Source: Candidatus Aenigmatarchaeota archaeon (GTDB lineage: Archaea > Aenigmatarchaeota > Aenigmatarchaeia > GW2011-AR5). From it: 10,712 bases of DNA. Location: positions 1-10,712 of the forward strand of contig JAGVVX010000005.1 of the NCBI GenBank assembly GCA_018304565.1. Reading direction: 5' to 3'. A model generated the notes under the pieces. It was given only the letters and a program-made list of their open reading frames with translations. It did no database searches and had not been told where the DNA came from. Position 1 is the stretch's first letter. Every line of letters begins with the position of its first letter. The translations under genes were made by a program, and so were the position numbers. Positions 1 to 5,704 of this stretch are shown here, piece by piece.

Positions 1-689
1 TTCAGCTTCTCATAAAATCTTCTGCCGTTTTTAGTGCTCTCTAAATACATAGCTATAACTTTTGTTGCTTCATCTTCCGCGAGATAGTCCAAAAGATCTG
101 TTTCATCAACATCCACACGGTTGCCTATTGATACAAACTTAGAGAGACCCACGCCCTCGTTGACGCACCAGTCCATCAGGGCGGAGCCGAAAGCGCCCGA
201 CTGGGAGACGAAGGCTATCCCGCCTTTTCCAGGCCTTCCCTGCCTGTATTTTGCATTGAAAATCGTATCGACGCCGCTGTAAGAATCATATAATCCCATG
301 ACATTGGGGCCAATGATCCTTATCCTGCCTTTTGCAATTTTCGCCATTTCTTCCTCAATTTTTTTGTCGCCGATTTCAGAGAATCCGGCAGTGATAACAA
401 TGCACCCCTTCACGCCCTTCTCAATACAGTCTTTGAGCGACTGAAGAACGCCAGAGGCGGGGATGGCAATAACGGCAAGATCAACATCAGCTTCTATGTC
501 TTTTACAGACGGGTAACATTTTCTTTCAAAGACGCTCTCCGCATTAGGGTTAACGGCGTAAACATTGCCTGTATATATTGAATCAAAGAAATTCTGGAAA
601 ATCACGCTTCCTATCTTATCGGGACTTCTGCTGACGCCTATGACAGCTATGCTGCCAGGATTGAAGAAAAAGTCAAGTTCATGCATCAT
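1..689 (-). CDS. acdA: ADP-forming acetyl-CoA synthetase, alpha subunit (N-terminal 229 residues; runs off the window)
   Basis: The product is the CoA-binding alpha subunit of the archaeal ADP-forming acyl-CoA synthetase, which converts acyl-CoA + ADP + Pi to acid + CoA + ATP in the cytoplasm. The visible part covers the N-terminal CoA-binding Rossmann domain (SIAVIGVSRSPDKIGSVIF, residues 13-31) and the start of the succinyl-CoA-ligase-like domain. GPNVMGL (127-133) replaces the usual GPNCLG, and SQSGAFGSALMDW (162-174) and SIGNRVDVDE (187-196) are typical of the family. The phosphorylated His lies beyond the window edge. The reading frame is open to base 1. The start is the first of two adjacent ATG codons (689 or 686); no clear Shine-Dalgarno site is visible. 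The partner acdB lies 5 kb away on the same strand, with oxidoreductase genes between them. Family assignment is firm; acetate as substrate is inferred. Confidence 0.93.
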   Translation of the reverse strand, partial: MMHELDFFFNPGSIAVIGVSRSPDKIGSVIFQNFFDSIYTGNVYAVNPNAESVFERKCYPSVKDIEADVDLAVIAIPASGVLQSLKDCIEKGVKGCIVITAGFSEIGDKKIEEEMAKIAKGRIRIIGPNVMGLYDSYSGVDTIFNAKYRQGRPGKGGIAFVSQSGAFGSALMDWCVNEGVGLSKFVSIGNRVDVDETDLLDYLAEDEATKVIAMYLESTKNGRRFYEKL

Positions 690-835
690 AATCACTTGTT
701 GCCTGCAATAAAATGTATTTCGCTGCATAAACAAAAAGCAAAAACCGCTGTGACCGGCGCGCAAAATTGCAAAAACTATTTAAGCAAGCCATGATAATAA
801 ACTAATTACTTATTTTCAAAAACGGGGGAGTGAAA

Positions 836-862
836 ATGGCAAAGAAAAAAAAGAAGCGGTAA
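836..862 (+). CDS. Candidate micro-ORF of 8 codons (MAKKKKKR)
   Basis: An ATG at 836 opens an 8-codon, almost purely basic reading frame ending in TAA. It has an excellent archaeal Shine-Dalgarno sequence (GGGGGAGTGA, 824-833) with about 5 bases to the ATG, better than those of most full genes in the window. A TATA-like TATTTAA (777-783) sits about 25 bases before a plausible transcription start near 808, and a T-rich tract follows at 879-898. Promoter, ribosome site, ORF and terminator therefore form a closed unit of about 120 bp between divergent acdA and convergent porB. No function is known to me. It could be a real micropeptide, a leader peptide, or the remnant of a longer gene after a frameshift in the A-tract. 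Confidence 0.4.
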   Translation: MAKKKKKR

Positions 863-878
863 AGTTTTGGCATTGAAT

Positions 879-898
879 TTTTCATTTTTTCTATTTTT
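879..898 (+). terminator. T-rich transcription termination tract
   Basis: A run of T tracts broken by single C or A bases follows the 8-codon ORF by 17 bases. Archaeal RNA polymerase terminates at such oligo-T stretches without needing a hairpin. It would end the plus-strand transcript just before it becomes antisense to porB. Confidence 0.45.
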
Positions 899-900
899 AC

Positions 901-1668
901 TTATAGAAGTTTTCCTTCTGACAAAGATTTCCAGTTTTTGTTCGTCTTGTCCTGGAGTCTTTGCATTTCTTCATCTTTGAGATGTATCTTTATTGCAGAA
1001 TAGAACCTTGAAACAGGCTCCATTCTCAACGGCCTTTTCGTCATGTTCAGCTTCTTGCTCTCAACATCAAAAACAGGCCAGATGCCGCATTCCGTAGCGA
1101 GCCTTGCAACTTCTACTGTATTTGACATATCGAAGCCTGTTACACTCGGGCAGGGAGCCAGAACTTCTATGAATCTTACACCATCAAGAAGAACGGCTTT
1201 GTTTATCTTTTCTATAAAGTCCTCTGCGTAAGCCACAGATGCCGTGGCTGCATACCTTGCGTAAGGAGCGACAGATTTCACCAAACTTCTTTCTGGCGAC
1301 AGATAATCAATGGCAGAATAAGCCATGTTGTTATAGCATACGTACAGTATTTTGTCATTTCTGCTGCAGGCTTCTATAAGGGAGCTAACGTGCATCTGCG
1401 TGGCGCCATCGCCCGAATACACCACCACAAGCTCATTTGTTGATCTGGCTATGCCGCTTGCGGCCGCTGCGGCGTTGAAACCAAGATTCGCATAAGGCAT
1501 TTTCAGCGAATTCTTGTTTATTGAGACACAGCCCGGCGAGTTTACAAGTATGAATTTACCGAGGCTTTGCACCAGAAGCCGGAGGCCCAGCAAAGATCCG
1601 CAACCGGGCGTGCAGTACCCCACAAACTCCTTGTCTTTCATCTGTTCGACAATTTCTTTTAACTCCAT
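901..1668 (-). CDS. porB: 2-oxoacid:ferredoxin oxidoreductase, beta (TPP-binding) subunit, divergent and short
   Basis: This is the beta subunit, which binds thiamine diphosphate and the proximal [4Fe-4S] cluster. Visible motifs are the TPP/Mg signature GDG (86-88) with NN (113-114), cysteines C19 and C23 near the N-terminus, C47 in NSPGC and C173 in APCP, and the terminal IARLATECGIWP-like block typical of PorB. At 255 residues it is about 60 shorter than usual. The loop after CYNN is collapsed: the family's YxNTGxQxSxxTPxGA stretch is replaced by AYSAIDYLSPERS. The N-terminal cysteines are CxxxC rather than CxxC. I chose ATG 1668 because GGTG lies 9 bases upstream; a GTG at 1680 is the alternative. 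It is transcribed apart from porGDA, which lie beyond a 2-kb block. Subunit identity is firm; substrate unknown. Confidence 0.85.
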   Translation of the reverse strand: MELKEIVEQMKDKEFVGYCTPGCGSLLGLRLLVQSLGKFILVNSPGCVSINKNSLKMPYANLGFNAAAAASGIARSTNELVVVYSGDGATQMHVSSLIEACSRNDKILYVCYNNMAYSAIDYLSPERSLVKSVAPYARYAATASVAYAEDFIEKINKAVLLDGVRFIEVLAPCPSVTGFDMSNTVEVARLATECGIWPVFDVESKKLNMTKRPLRMEPVSRFYSAIKIHLKDEEMQRLQDKTNKNWKSLSEGKLL

Positions 1669-1730
1669 AAGACAAGACACCTGCGGTTTCTCTTCCTTGA
1701 TCTCTTCCCTCTAAGGTTCTATCGAACAGG

Positions 1731-1742
1731 TATTATTTAAAC
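1731..1742 (-). promoter_or_regulatory. TATA-box candidate for porB
   Basis: On the minus strand the sequence reads GTTTAAATAATA, an archaeal TATA-like element. It would place transcription start near 1708, leaving a leader of about 40 bases before ATG 1668. This supports porB having its own promoter, separate from porGDA. Confidence 0.4.
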
Positions 1743-1779
1743 AAAATAAAATTTGCATTTCTTTTGAACCCAATGACCT

Positions 1780-2001
1780 TTATCTCTTGATCATCGCACC
1801 TGTCAAGAAGATTATTACAAGACCAAAGAATAAAAGGACGACGGGATCAAGCGGATAAGACTTGTCTATTTCATCCAGCATGGTTGCAAGGCCTTTCCAG
1901 AACAATATAAGGCCGACGAAACCGATAACTCCTAGCACTATTTTGTCCATGTGCTTAAGCTCGTATTTTATGATCTTTTTTTGCCTTCGTCCAATGCTCA
2001 T
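1780..2001 (-). CDS. Small membrane protein, two predicted transmembrane helices, unknown function
   Basis: The 73-residue product begins with a strongly basic segment (MSIGRRQKKIIKYELKH), followed by a hydrophobic helix (about residues 20-41, rich in V, G, I, L), a short acidic loop (DEIDKSYPLD), a second helix (about 53-70) and a basic end (KR). By the positive-inside rule both ends would face the cytoplasm with a small outside loop. I recognise no family. ATG 2001 has AGGA just upstream; an internal ATG at 1950 would start right at the first helix. A strong palindrome (2007-2043) lies directly upstream and probably contains the promoter. The next gene upstream on this strand is the HTH protein, separated by the structured region at 2051-2156. 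Confidence 0.65.
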   Translation of the reverse strand: MSIGRRQKKIIKYELKHMDKIVLGVIGFVGLILFWKGLATMLDEIDKSYPLDPVVLLFFGLVIIFLTGAMIKR

Positions 2002-2006
2002 TTCCT

Positions 2007-2043
2007 AAGAGTATGATACTATGACTTTTTAAGTCATACTCTT
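2007..2043. promoter_or_regulatory. Nested palindromes overlapping the likely promoter of the small membrane protein gene
   Basis: AAGAGTATGA (2007-2016) and TCATACTCTT (2034-2043) are a perfect 10-bp inverted repeat. A second perfect palindrome, ATGACTT-TTT-AAGTCAT (2021-2037), shares its right arm with the first, so the two cannot form together. On the minus strand the centre reads CTTAAAAAGT, which could be the TATA element. This is a plausible operator or RNA switch; the nearby HTH protein is an obvious but unproven candidate regulator. Confidence 0.45.
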
Positions 2044-2050
2044 GGAAATC

Positions 2051-2156
2051 AAAGTCTCATAACATACTATGGGCTATCTGCAGAGAACGAAGTTCTCTGA
2101 GAGCTCAAACAAGCAAAGCTTGTTTGTAGCAAGCCCATAGAATTATACAAAGACTT
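2051..2156. ncRNA. Three-way-junction structured element (RNA or DNA cruciform)
   Basis: A perfect 9-bp closing stem, CTATGGGCT (2067-2075) with AGCCCATAG (2132-2140), encloses two perfect hairpins: AGAGAAC-GAA-GTTCTCT (2082-2098) and AAACAAGC-AAA-GCTTGTTT (2107-2125). An outer 6-bp stem, AAGTCT/AGACTT, may extend it. The element fills the space between the HTH gene and the small membrane protein gene on the minus strand. The strand is undecided because every stem is perfect in DNA. It may be a ncRNA, an untranslated-region element, or a composite of the mini-palindromes seen elsewhere in the window. Confidence 0.45.
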
Positions 2157-2161
2157 ATGAT

Positions 2162-2590
2162 TCAAACACCTAGTAAGTTGCGGAGCTTGTCTTTTACTTC
2201 TTTGACCTTGCCTAGCATTTCATGCACTCTTTTCTCCAGCTCTTCTTCTTGGCCTTCAATGAAGTACCACATTGAATATCCCTTAAATTTCTTGTTTATT
2301 ATAAGCCTTTTCACACGCAGCCCGCGGCGGGAAGCTATTAAGAATAACTCGTTGTGCTTGGGAAAGTTGTCTTTGATCTCTTCAGCTGGCTGCGGGCCAT
2401 TTTCCACAAGAAATTTCCCGAAGGCATTTACATTGCCGATATCAGGCTTCCTCAGGCCTTTCAGCCAGTGATATGCTGCCGAATAAGATAGTCTCAGTTC
2501 CTTAGATATTTCGGGTATACTCTTGCCTTCTTTGTAGAGTTTCACCGCTTCTTCATACTGCTTGCCGTAAAATTCCTTCCCCCGGCGCAT
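2162..2590 (-). CDS. Putative DNA-binding protein with N-terminal helix-turn-helix
   Basis: The 142-residue product has an N-terminal HTH (about residues 12-45: EEAVKLYKEGKSIPEISKEL, then SYSAAYHWLKGL) of the homeodomain-like/resolvase HTH style. A middle segment (GKFLVENGPQPAEEIKDNF onward, about 57-105) looks like a second, winged-helix-type unit ending in the strands RGLRVKRLIINKKFKGYSMWYF. A charged C-terminal helix (about 112-140, EEELEKRVHEMLGKVKEVKD) may form a coiled coil. This suggests a small transcriptional regulator binding as a dimer; the target is unknown. No Shine-Dalgarno site precedes ATG 2590, but a TATA-like GCTTAAATT lies about 33 bases upstream, so the mRNA is probably nearly leaderless. 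It is divergent from the unknown gene at 2650 and shares its promoter region. Confidence 0.7.
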   Translation of the reverse strand: MRRGKEFYGKQYEEAVKLYKEGKSIPEISKELRLSYSAAYHWLKGLRKPDIGNVNAFGKFLVENGPQPAEEIKDNFPKHNELFLIASRRGLRVKRLIINKKFKGYSMWYFIEGQEEELEKRVHEMLGKVKEVKDKLRNLLGV

Positions 2591-2616
2591 GTAATAAGAT
2601 TGTTCGTAGAACTTAA

Positions 2617-2632
2617 TAAGAATTTAAGCCTT
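2617..2632. promoter_or_regulatory. Shared TATA region of a divergent, leaderless gene pair
   Basis: The sequence GAATTTAAGCC on the plus strand reads GGCTTAAATTC on the minus strand. Its centre is about 25-27 bases before ATG 2650 and about 33 bases before ATG 2590. That is the archaeal TATA-to-start distance, so the plus gene should be leaderless and the minus gene nearly so. Neither ATG has a Shine-Dalgarno sequence, which agrees. Confidence 0.5.
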
Positions 2633-2649
2633 AACCTTGTACACAAATT

Positions 2650-3054
2650 ATGGTTGTTGTTCTGGAAAGATATCGCGGCTTTGATATCAGAAAACACGAA
2701 AAAACATTTCCCTCAGAATTTCCATCAGGATTTGACTGTACAGTAGTTTGTGTTCATTGTCATGAAGGAATGATGGAAACTTACGTTTCTTTATCAGATG
2801 CCATGAACTTACGCTTAGATAATTGGCGTCATGGACCCAGTAGTTGGAACAGATTCTATCTTCAACCAGCTTTCGGCAATGGATCATGTATAGAAGACAG
2901 CCAAAAGGTGTCTGCTCTTGCTTATGGCATCAGAAGAAAAGAAAAAGCTACGCTTTTTGAGAATTATGTTAGAGATATGGCAGCAGAAGTGTGCAAAAAA
3001 GCCATTGATTCTCTATGGATAGAAACAGAAGAATTTTTAAAGCAATTGAGTTAA
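2650..3054 (+). CDS. Hypothetical protein, unknown family, with a palindromic repeat in its coding sequence
   Basis: The 134-residue product has no family I can recognise. It contains five cysteines (FDCTVVCVHCHEG has three within residues 29-39 plus a His, so metal binding is possible), an aromatic and Gly/Asn-rich middle, and an amphipathic C-terminal helix (about 107-133). Residues 98-105 (KATLFEN) are encoded by a 24-base stretch (2942-2965) identical to module C of the palindromic repeat copy at 3644-3667. The DNA looks more AT-rich and uses more A/T-ending codons than the surrounding metabolic genes, hinting at a different origin. ATG 2650 has a TATA element at leaderless distance. The stop is 9 bases before pdaD, so the two are probably cotranscribed. 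Confidence 0.6.
   Translation: MVVVLERYRGFDIRKHEKTFPSEFPSGFDCTVVCVHCHEGMMETYVSLSDAMNLRLDNWRHGPSSWNRFYLQPAFGNGSCIEDSQKVSALAYGIRRKEKATLFENYVRDMAAEVCKKAIDSLWIETEEFLKQLS
2942..2965 (+). repeat. Palindromic repeat, module C only, inside a coding sequence
   Basis: AAAAAGC-TAC-GCTTTTT (2942-2958) plus GAGAATT is identical over 24 bases to the end of the copy at 3644-3667. It is read in frame as part of the unknown 134-residue protein. Confidence 0.75.
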
Positions 3055-3063
3055 GAAAAGGAT

Positions 3064-3585
3064 ATGCGAATTTTCGTGACTTATGGAAAAGGCGAGGGAG
3101 CAACCAAACTAGCTGCGTTTGACGCGGCTCTTTGGGATGCCGGCATAGGCAATTACAACATAATCAAACTATCATCCGTGATACCGGATAATTCTCAGGT
3201 AGCTGTAAAGAGGCTTAATTGGAATGATAAAGAGCACGGCTACAAGCTTTACTCCGTGGTATCGCAGGCTATTACAGACGTTATCGGCAGAAAGATATGC
3301 GCCGGCTTGGGCTGGGCAAGCGTGGACGGCGTAGGCCGCGGTATATTCGTTGAGCATCATGGCAGCGACGAAGAAGAGGTCAGGAAGCAGATTGAAGCAA
3401 GCATCATGAGCCTTGTTCGTTACAGATCTGAAGAGCACGGAATGATAAATTACAAGATTGAAAGCACTGAATGCAGAGGCGTTCCTGCCTGCGTACTGGT
3501 TGCAGCCGTCTATGCGACAGAAGGCTGGACGCAGAAAGAAACCAGCATAGAAGAAGAGTTGCCGAGTTTCATAAGAGAACTCTAA
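3064..3585 (+). CDS. pdaD: Pyruvoyl-dependent arginine decarboxylase
   Basis: The enzyme converts arginine to agmatine, needed in archaea for polyamines and for agmatidine in the tRNA-Ile anticodon. The 173-residue proenzyme shows the family core AFDAAL...GIGNYNIIKLSS. It self-cleaves between S37 and S38 (LSSVIP), giving a beta chain (1-37) and an alpha chain beginning with the pyruvoyl group made from S38. N32 matches the conserved Asn beside the cleavage site, and E97 (GIFVEHHG) matches the catalytic Glu of the Methanocaldococcus enzyme (from memory of that family). AAAGG lies just before the ATG. It follows the unknown gene by 9 bases. A palindromic repeat copy starts at the base after the stop codon, followed by a strong terminator-like hairpin. 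The length is normal and I see no defects. Confidence 0.93.
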   Translation: MRIFVTYGKGEGATKLAAFDAALWDAGIGNYNIIKLSSVIPDNSQVAVKRLNWNDKEHGYKLYSVVSQAITDVIGRKICAGLGWASVDGVGRGIFVEHHGSDEEEVRKQIEASIMSLVRYRSEEHGMINYKIESTECRGVPACVLVAAVYATEGWTQKETSIEEELPSFIREL

Positions 3586-3667
3586 TCTTGGGAGAAGCGA
3601 AGCTTCTCTGAGATTCCGAAATCCTTTGGATTTCGAGAATTCCAAAAAGCTACGCTTTTTGAGAATT
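3586..3667 (+). repeat. Palindromic repeat, full copy A+B+C (copy 1)
   Basis: Three mini-hairpins follow one another: A, GAGAAGC-GAA-GCTTCTC (3592-3608); B, GAAATCC-TTT-GGATTTC (about 3618-3634); C, AAAAAGC-TAC-GCTTTTT (3644-3660). They are linked by the spacers TGAGATTCC and GAGAATTCC, and the leader is TCTTGG. The element begins directly after the pdaD stop codon. Confidence 0.85.
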
Positions 3668-3709
3668 TTGAGAAAATAATGGCTCAGGAGCTACCCTGTT
3701 AATCATTCT

Positions 3710-3740
3710 AACAGATAGACGCCAGAGGCGTCTATCTGTT
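3710..3740. terminator. Strong hairpin between convergent genes, likely bidirectional terminator
   Basis: AACAGATAGACGCC (3710-3723) and GGCGTCTATCTGTT (3727-3740) form a perfect 14-bp stem with an AGA loop, the strongest local hairpin in the window. It separates pdaD (plus) from porA (minus), as a bidirectional terminator would. An upstream CTGTTA (3696-3701) can pair with TAACAG (3709-3714), competing with the base of this stem. Confidence 0.6.
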
Positions 3741-3805
3741 TTGTCAAACTGGGTCGGTCTCTTCATTGCCAAGAAATAATTCGTGAAAAGGAATTTAAAC
3801 CGCAA

Positions 3806-4846
3806 CTACATCCAGATTCTTTCAGGTTTTTCCTGCCTTTTCAAATGCGCCAGTATGTCTGAAAAGTCTTTTTCTGCGAGATGCTTCTGTGAAATGAAGG
3901 AAGATATGTGGCCCTGCAATGCCGCCTTAAGGTGGGTATGCAAAACCCCGGAAGCACCCGGAGATATCGCTGATTCTACAACAGCTATGCGTTTGGCATT
4001 AGATAGCGCTCTGGATATCTCTTCGGAAGGCCAGGGCCGCAGGACGCGCAGGCGCAGCAAGCCGACCTTCTCTCCCTGACTTCTGAGTTTCCTGACAGCA
4101 GATCTTGCAGTGCCGCTCTGGTATCCCGCGACGACGAAGACGTATTCCGCATCCGACAGCATAAAAGTTTCAAGCAAACCAAAGTTTCTTTTGAATTTCT
4201 TGCCCATCTTTTCGCTGCTTTTGTGAAGAAGGCGCAGGGCGTTTTCCATAGCCTTGTGAATTTGCTCGTGATTTCTTTCCTCATAGTCAAAAGATTGCGC
4301 GTCTCTGATGAAAAGTTTTCTTGCCAACTTCAGTTTCGGCAGCGTGCTGCTGATCATTTGTTCGCCTGACAGGGAAACTATTTCGCGCAGGCACATGTCC
4401 ATGTTAATCATGCTTGGCAGCGCCACCTTCTGGTCTTCTGATACAAGATAGGCCTGAACAACGCTGTCCAGGACTTCCTGGTTTGTCGAAGCTGAAAACA
4501 TAAGCCAGCCCGCATCACGCAAAAGCATAAAGTTATCCTGGCTTGCTGCTTGTACAGAAACCAAAGGCGCCCTCAAAGACGATGCCGAACATAAAGCTTC
4601 AATATCCCTGATTTTTGACAGAGGCAGGAAAGCCCTCTTTTCAGTCAGGGAAGCGGCTATTGCAGCTGTCGCGGCAGACGATTGGGATTCAACATCATAT
4701 AAGTCACATTTGTGGATCTTCGAGAGTGCAACAGCAATATCTTTCGAGAGAGGCGCGGGAAAATGTGGCACGCTTTCTGCCTTACATAATCGCGCCGCAT
4801 GCGCCGCACTTTCTTGGCCACACAACAACAATTGCTTTTGCGCCAT
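3806..4846 (-). CDS. porA: 2-oxoacid:ferredoxin oxidoreductase, alpha subunit, with degenerate substrate pocket
   Basis: This is the alpha subunit (domains I and II) of the oxidoreductase. The frame is intact, 346 residues against about 390 usually. Family features include VESQSSAATAAIAAS (52-66, for VESEHSAMAACIGAS), RDAGW, STNQEVLDSVVQAYLVSED, and the C-terminal domain II block SGTARSAVRKLRSQGEKVGLLRLRVLRPWPSEEI. Key parts are missing: the YPITP motif carrying the substrate-binding Thr is FPAPL (29-33), and the NRA segment carrying the substrate-binding Arg is deleted (VSVQAASQDN). ATG 4846 follows the porD stop with no gap, so translation is coupled. Downstream lies a terminator-like hairpin, not porB. 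It is clearly PorA-related; whether it acts on pyruvate is doubtful. Confidence 0.83.
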   Translation of the reverse strand: MAQKQLLLCGQESAAHAARLCKAESVPHFPAPLSKDIAVALSKIHKCDLYDVESQSSAATAAIAASLTEKRAFLPLSKIRDIEALCSASSLRAPLVSVQAASQDNFMLLRDAGWLMFSASTNQEVLDSVVQAYLVSEDQKVALPSMINMDMCLREIVSLSGEQMISSTLPKLKLARKLFIRDAQSFDYEERNHEQIHKAMENALRLLHKSSEKMGKKFKRNFGLLETFMLSDAEYVFVVAGYQSGTARSAVRKLRSQGEKVGLLRLRVLRPWPSEEISRALSNAKRIAVVESAISPGASGVLHTHLKAALQGHISSFISQKHLAEKDFSDILAHLKRQEKPERIWM

Positions 4847-5113
4847 TTATTCACGCTCTTCACTTATTGCAGCAGGTTCGCATTCTCTCAGGCATATGAG
4901 ACAGCCCGTGCATTTAGACGCGTCTATTGCCGGAAAGCCGTCTTTCTTTATATCTACGGCATCGTGCGGACAAACAACAAAACATCTGTAGTTCTTGTCG
5001 CACCTTTTCAGGTCTATTTTTGGCATGAAAACACGCCAGTTTGCCGTCTTTTCAAGTTCCTGCTTCTTCATGTCCTTTCTTTCCTCATATCTTATCTCTG
5101 CGTCTGTCTTCAT
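4847..5113 (-). CDS. porD: 2-oxoacid:ferredoxin oxidoreductase, delta (ferredoxin) subunit
   Basis: The 88-residue product is a bacterial-type two-cluster ferredoxin subunit with the PorD-like lead TANWRVFMPKID. Motif 2 is a complete CxxCxxCxxxCEP (C68, C71, C74, C78). Motif 1 reads C38-x-x-N41-x-x-C44-x-x-x-C48-P: the second cysteine is Asn, so the first cluster has only three motif-1/motif-2 cysteines and might be a [3Fe-4S] or an Asn-coordinated cluster. I checked the codon (AAC). GAGG lies upstream of the ATG, 8 bases after the porG stop, and the porD stop abuts the porA ATG. It would pass electrons from the beta-subunit cluster to soluble ferredoxin. Confidence 0.88.
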   Translation of the reverse strand: MKTDAEIRYEERKDMKKQELEKTANWRVFMPKIDLKRCDKNYRCFVVCPHDAVDIKKDGFPAIDASKCTGCLICLRECEPAAISEERE

Positions 5114-5121
5114 CGGTATCC

Positions 5122-5631
5122 TCAGTTCCTTTTCACGCCTTTGAAGCCTTCATCAAAAGCCGCTAAATTCCCGCCCGTCATCTGAGACCTTATGTATTTC
5201 GCAGGAATAATACCGGCTATTTTTGCAAAAGCGCCCATCATCGCAGCATAGGGAGAAGCCTTAAGCGTGGCTGTGATAGCCAAGCCTGTTGCATCAACAA
5301 AAAAAGCCCTGAGCCCCTTCTTTCCCAGCAGCGGATTCTTTATTTTCTCTTGTGAATTTAATATAACGACAGACTTATCCTTTGCCTGTTTCAGCACCCT
5401 GCTAATATCCATTTTGCTGTCGAATACAAGCAGATAGTCAGAAGCTTCATGCTGCCGGGATTCTATGGCTTGCTTGTCCATAGCCACTGATCCGAGAACA
5501 GGAAGCGACTTATCGGCAACCTCAATGATCTCCTGAACCTGGAACTTTGAAGAAAAGGCGGCATTTCCCAGCATATTCGTCGCCTCAGAGACTCCTTGCC
5601 AACTTCTCCCATATAATATAGAAACAATCAT
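5122..5631 (-). CDS. porG: 2-oxoacid:ferredoxin oxidoreductase, gamma subunit (start corrected)
   Basis: This is the gamma subunit, which packs over the active site. I place the start at ATG 5631, giving 169 residues: PorG proteins begin just before their glycine motif, and here MIVSILYGRSWQG follows directly. The frame remains open upstream to 5730, but those 33 residues do not resemble PorG and reach the palindromic repeat. The motif is YGRSWQG (7-13) instead of the usual HGRGGQG, so two Gly are lost. The C-terminal part (GLAITATLKASPYAAMMGAFAKIAGI...) matches the PorG end, where the subunit contacts its partners. It lies in the order porG-porD-porA with gaps of 8 and 0 bases. Weak GGGG precedes the start. 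Confidence 0.8.
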   Translation of the reverse strand: MIVSILYGRSWQGVSEATNMLGNAAFSSKFQVQEIIEVADKSLPVLGSVAMDKQAIESRQHEASDYLLVFDSKMDISRVLKQAKDKSVVILNSQEKIKNPLLGKKGLRAFFVDATGLAITATLKASPYAAMMGAFAKIAGIIPAKYIRSQMTGGNLAAFDEGFKGVKRN

Positions 5632-5704
5632 CACAAGCCCCTGCCTGTATAGATTTGTAAAGCAATTCTTTAAAGGTTTGCACAAAAGGCCGCACGATTG
5701 GAAG

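Noticed and set aside
2157..2471. Plus-strand ORF of 104 codons opposite the HTH gene
   Set aside because: Serine-rich translation of the complement of a lysine/glutamate-rich gene; no promoter or ribosome site, and the minus-strand gene has an HTH motif.
3172..3645. Minus-strand ORF of 157 codons opposite pdaD
   Set aside because: It is fully antisense to a recognised enzyme and begins in the palindromic repeat; a shadow frame.
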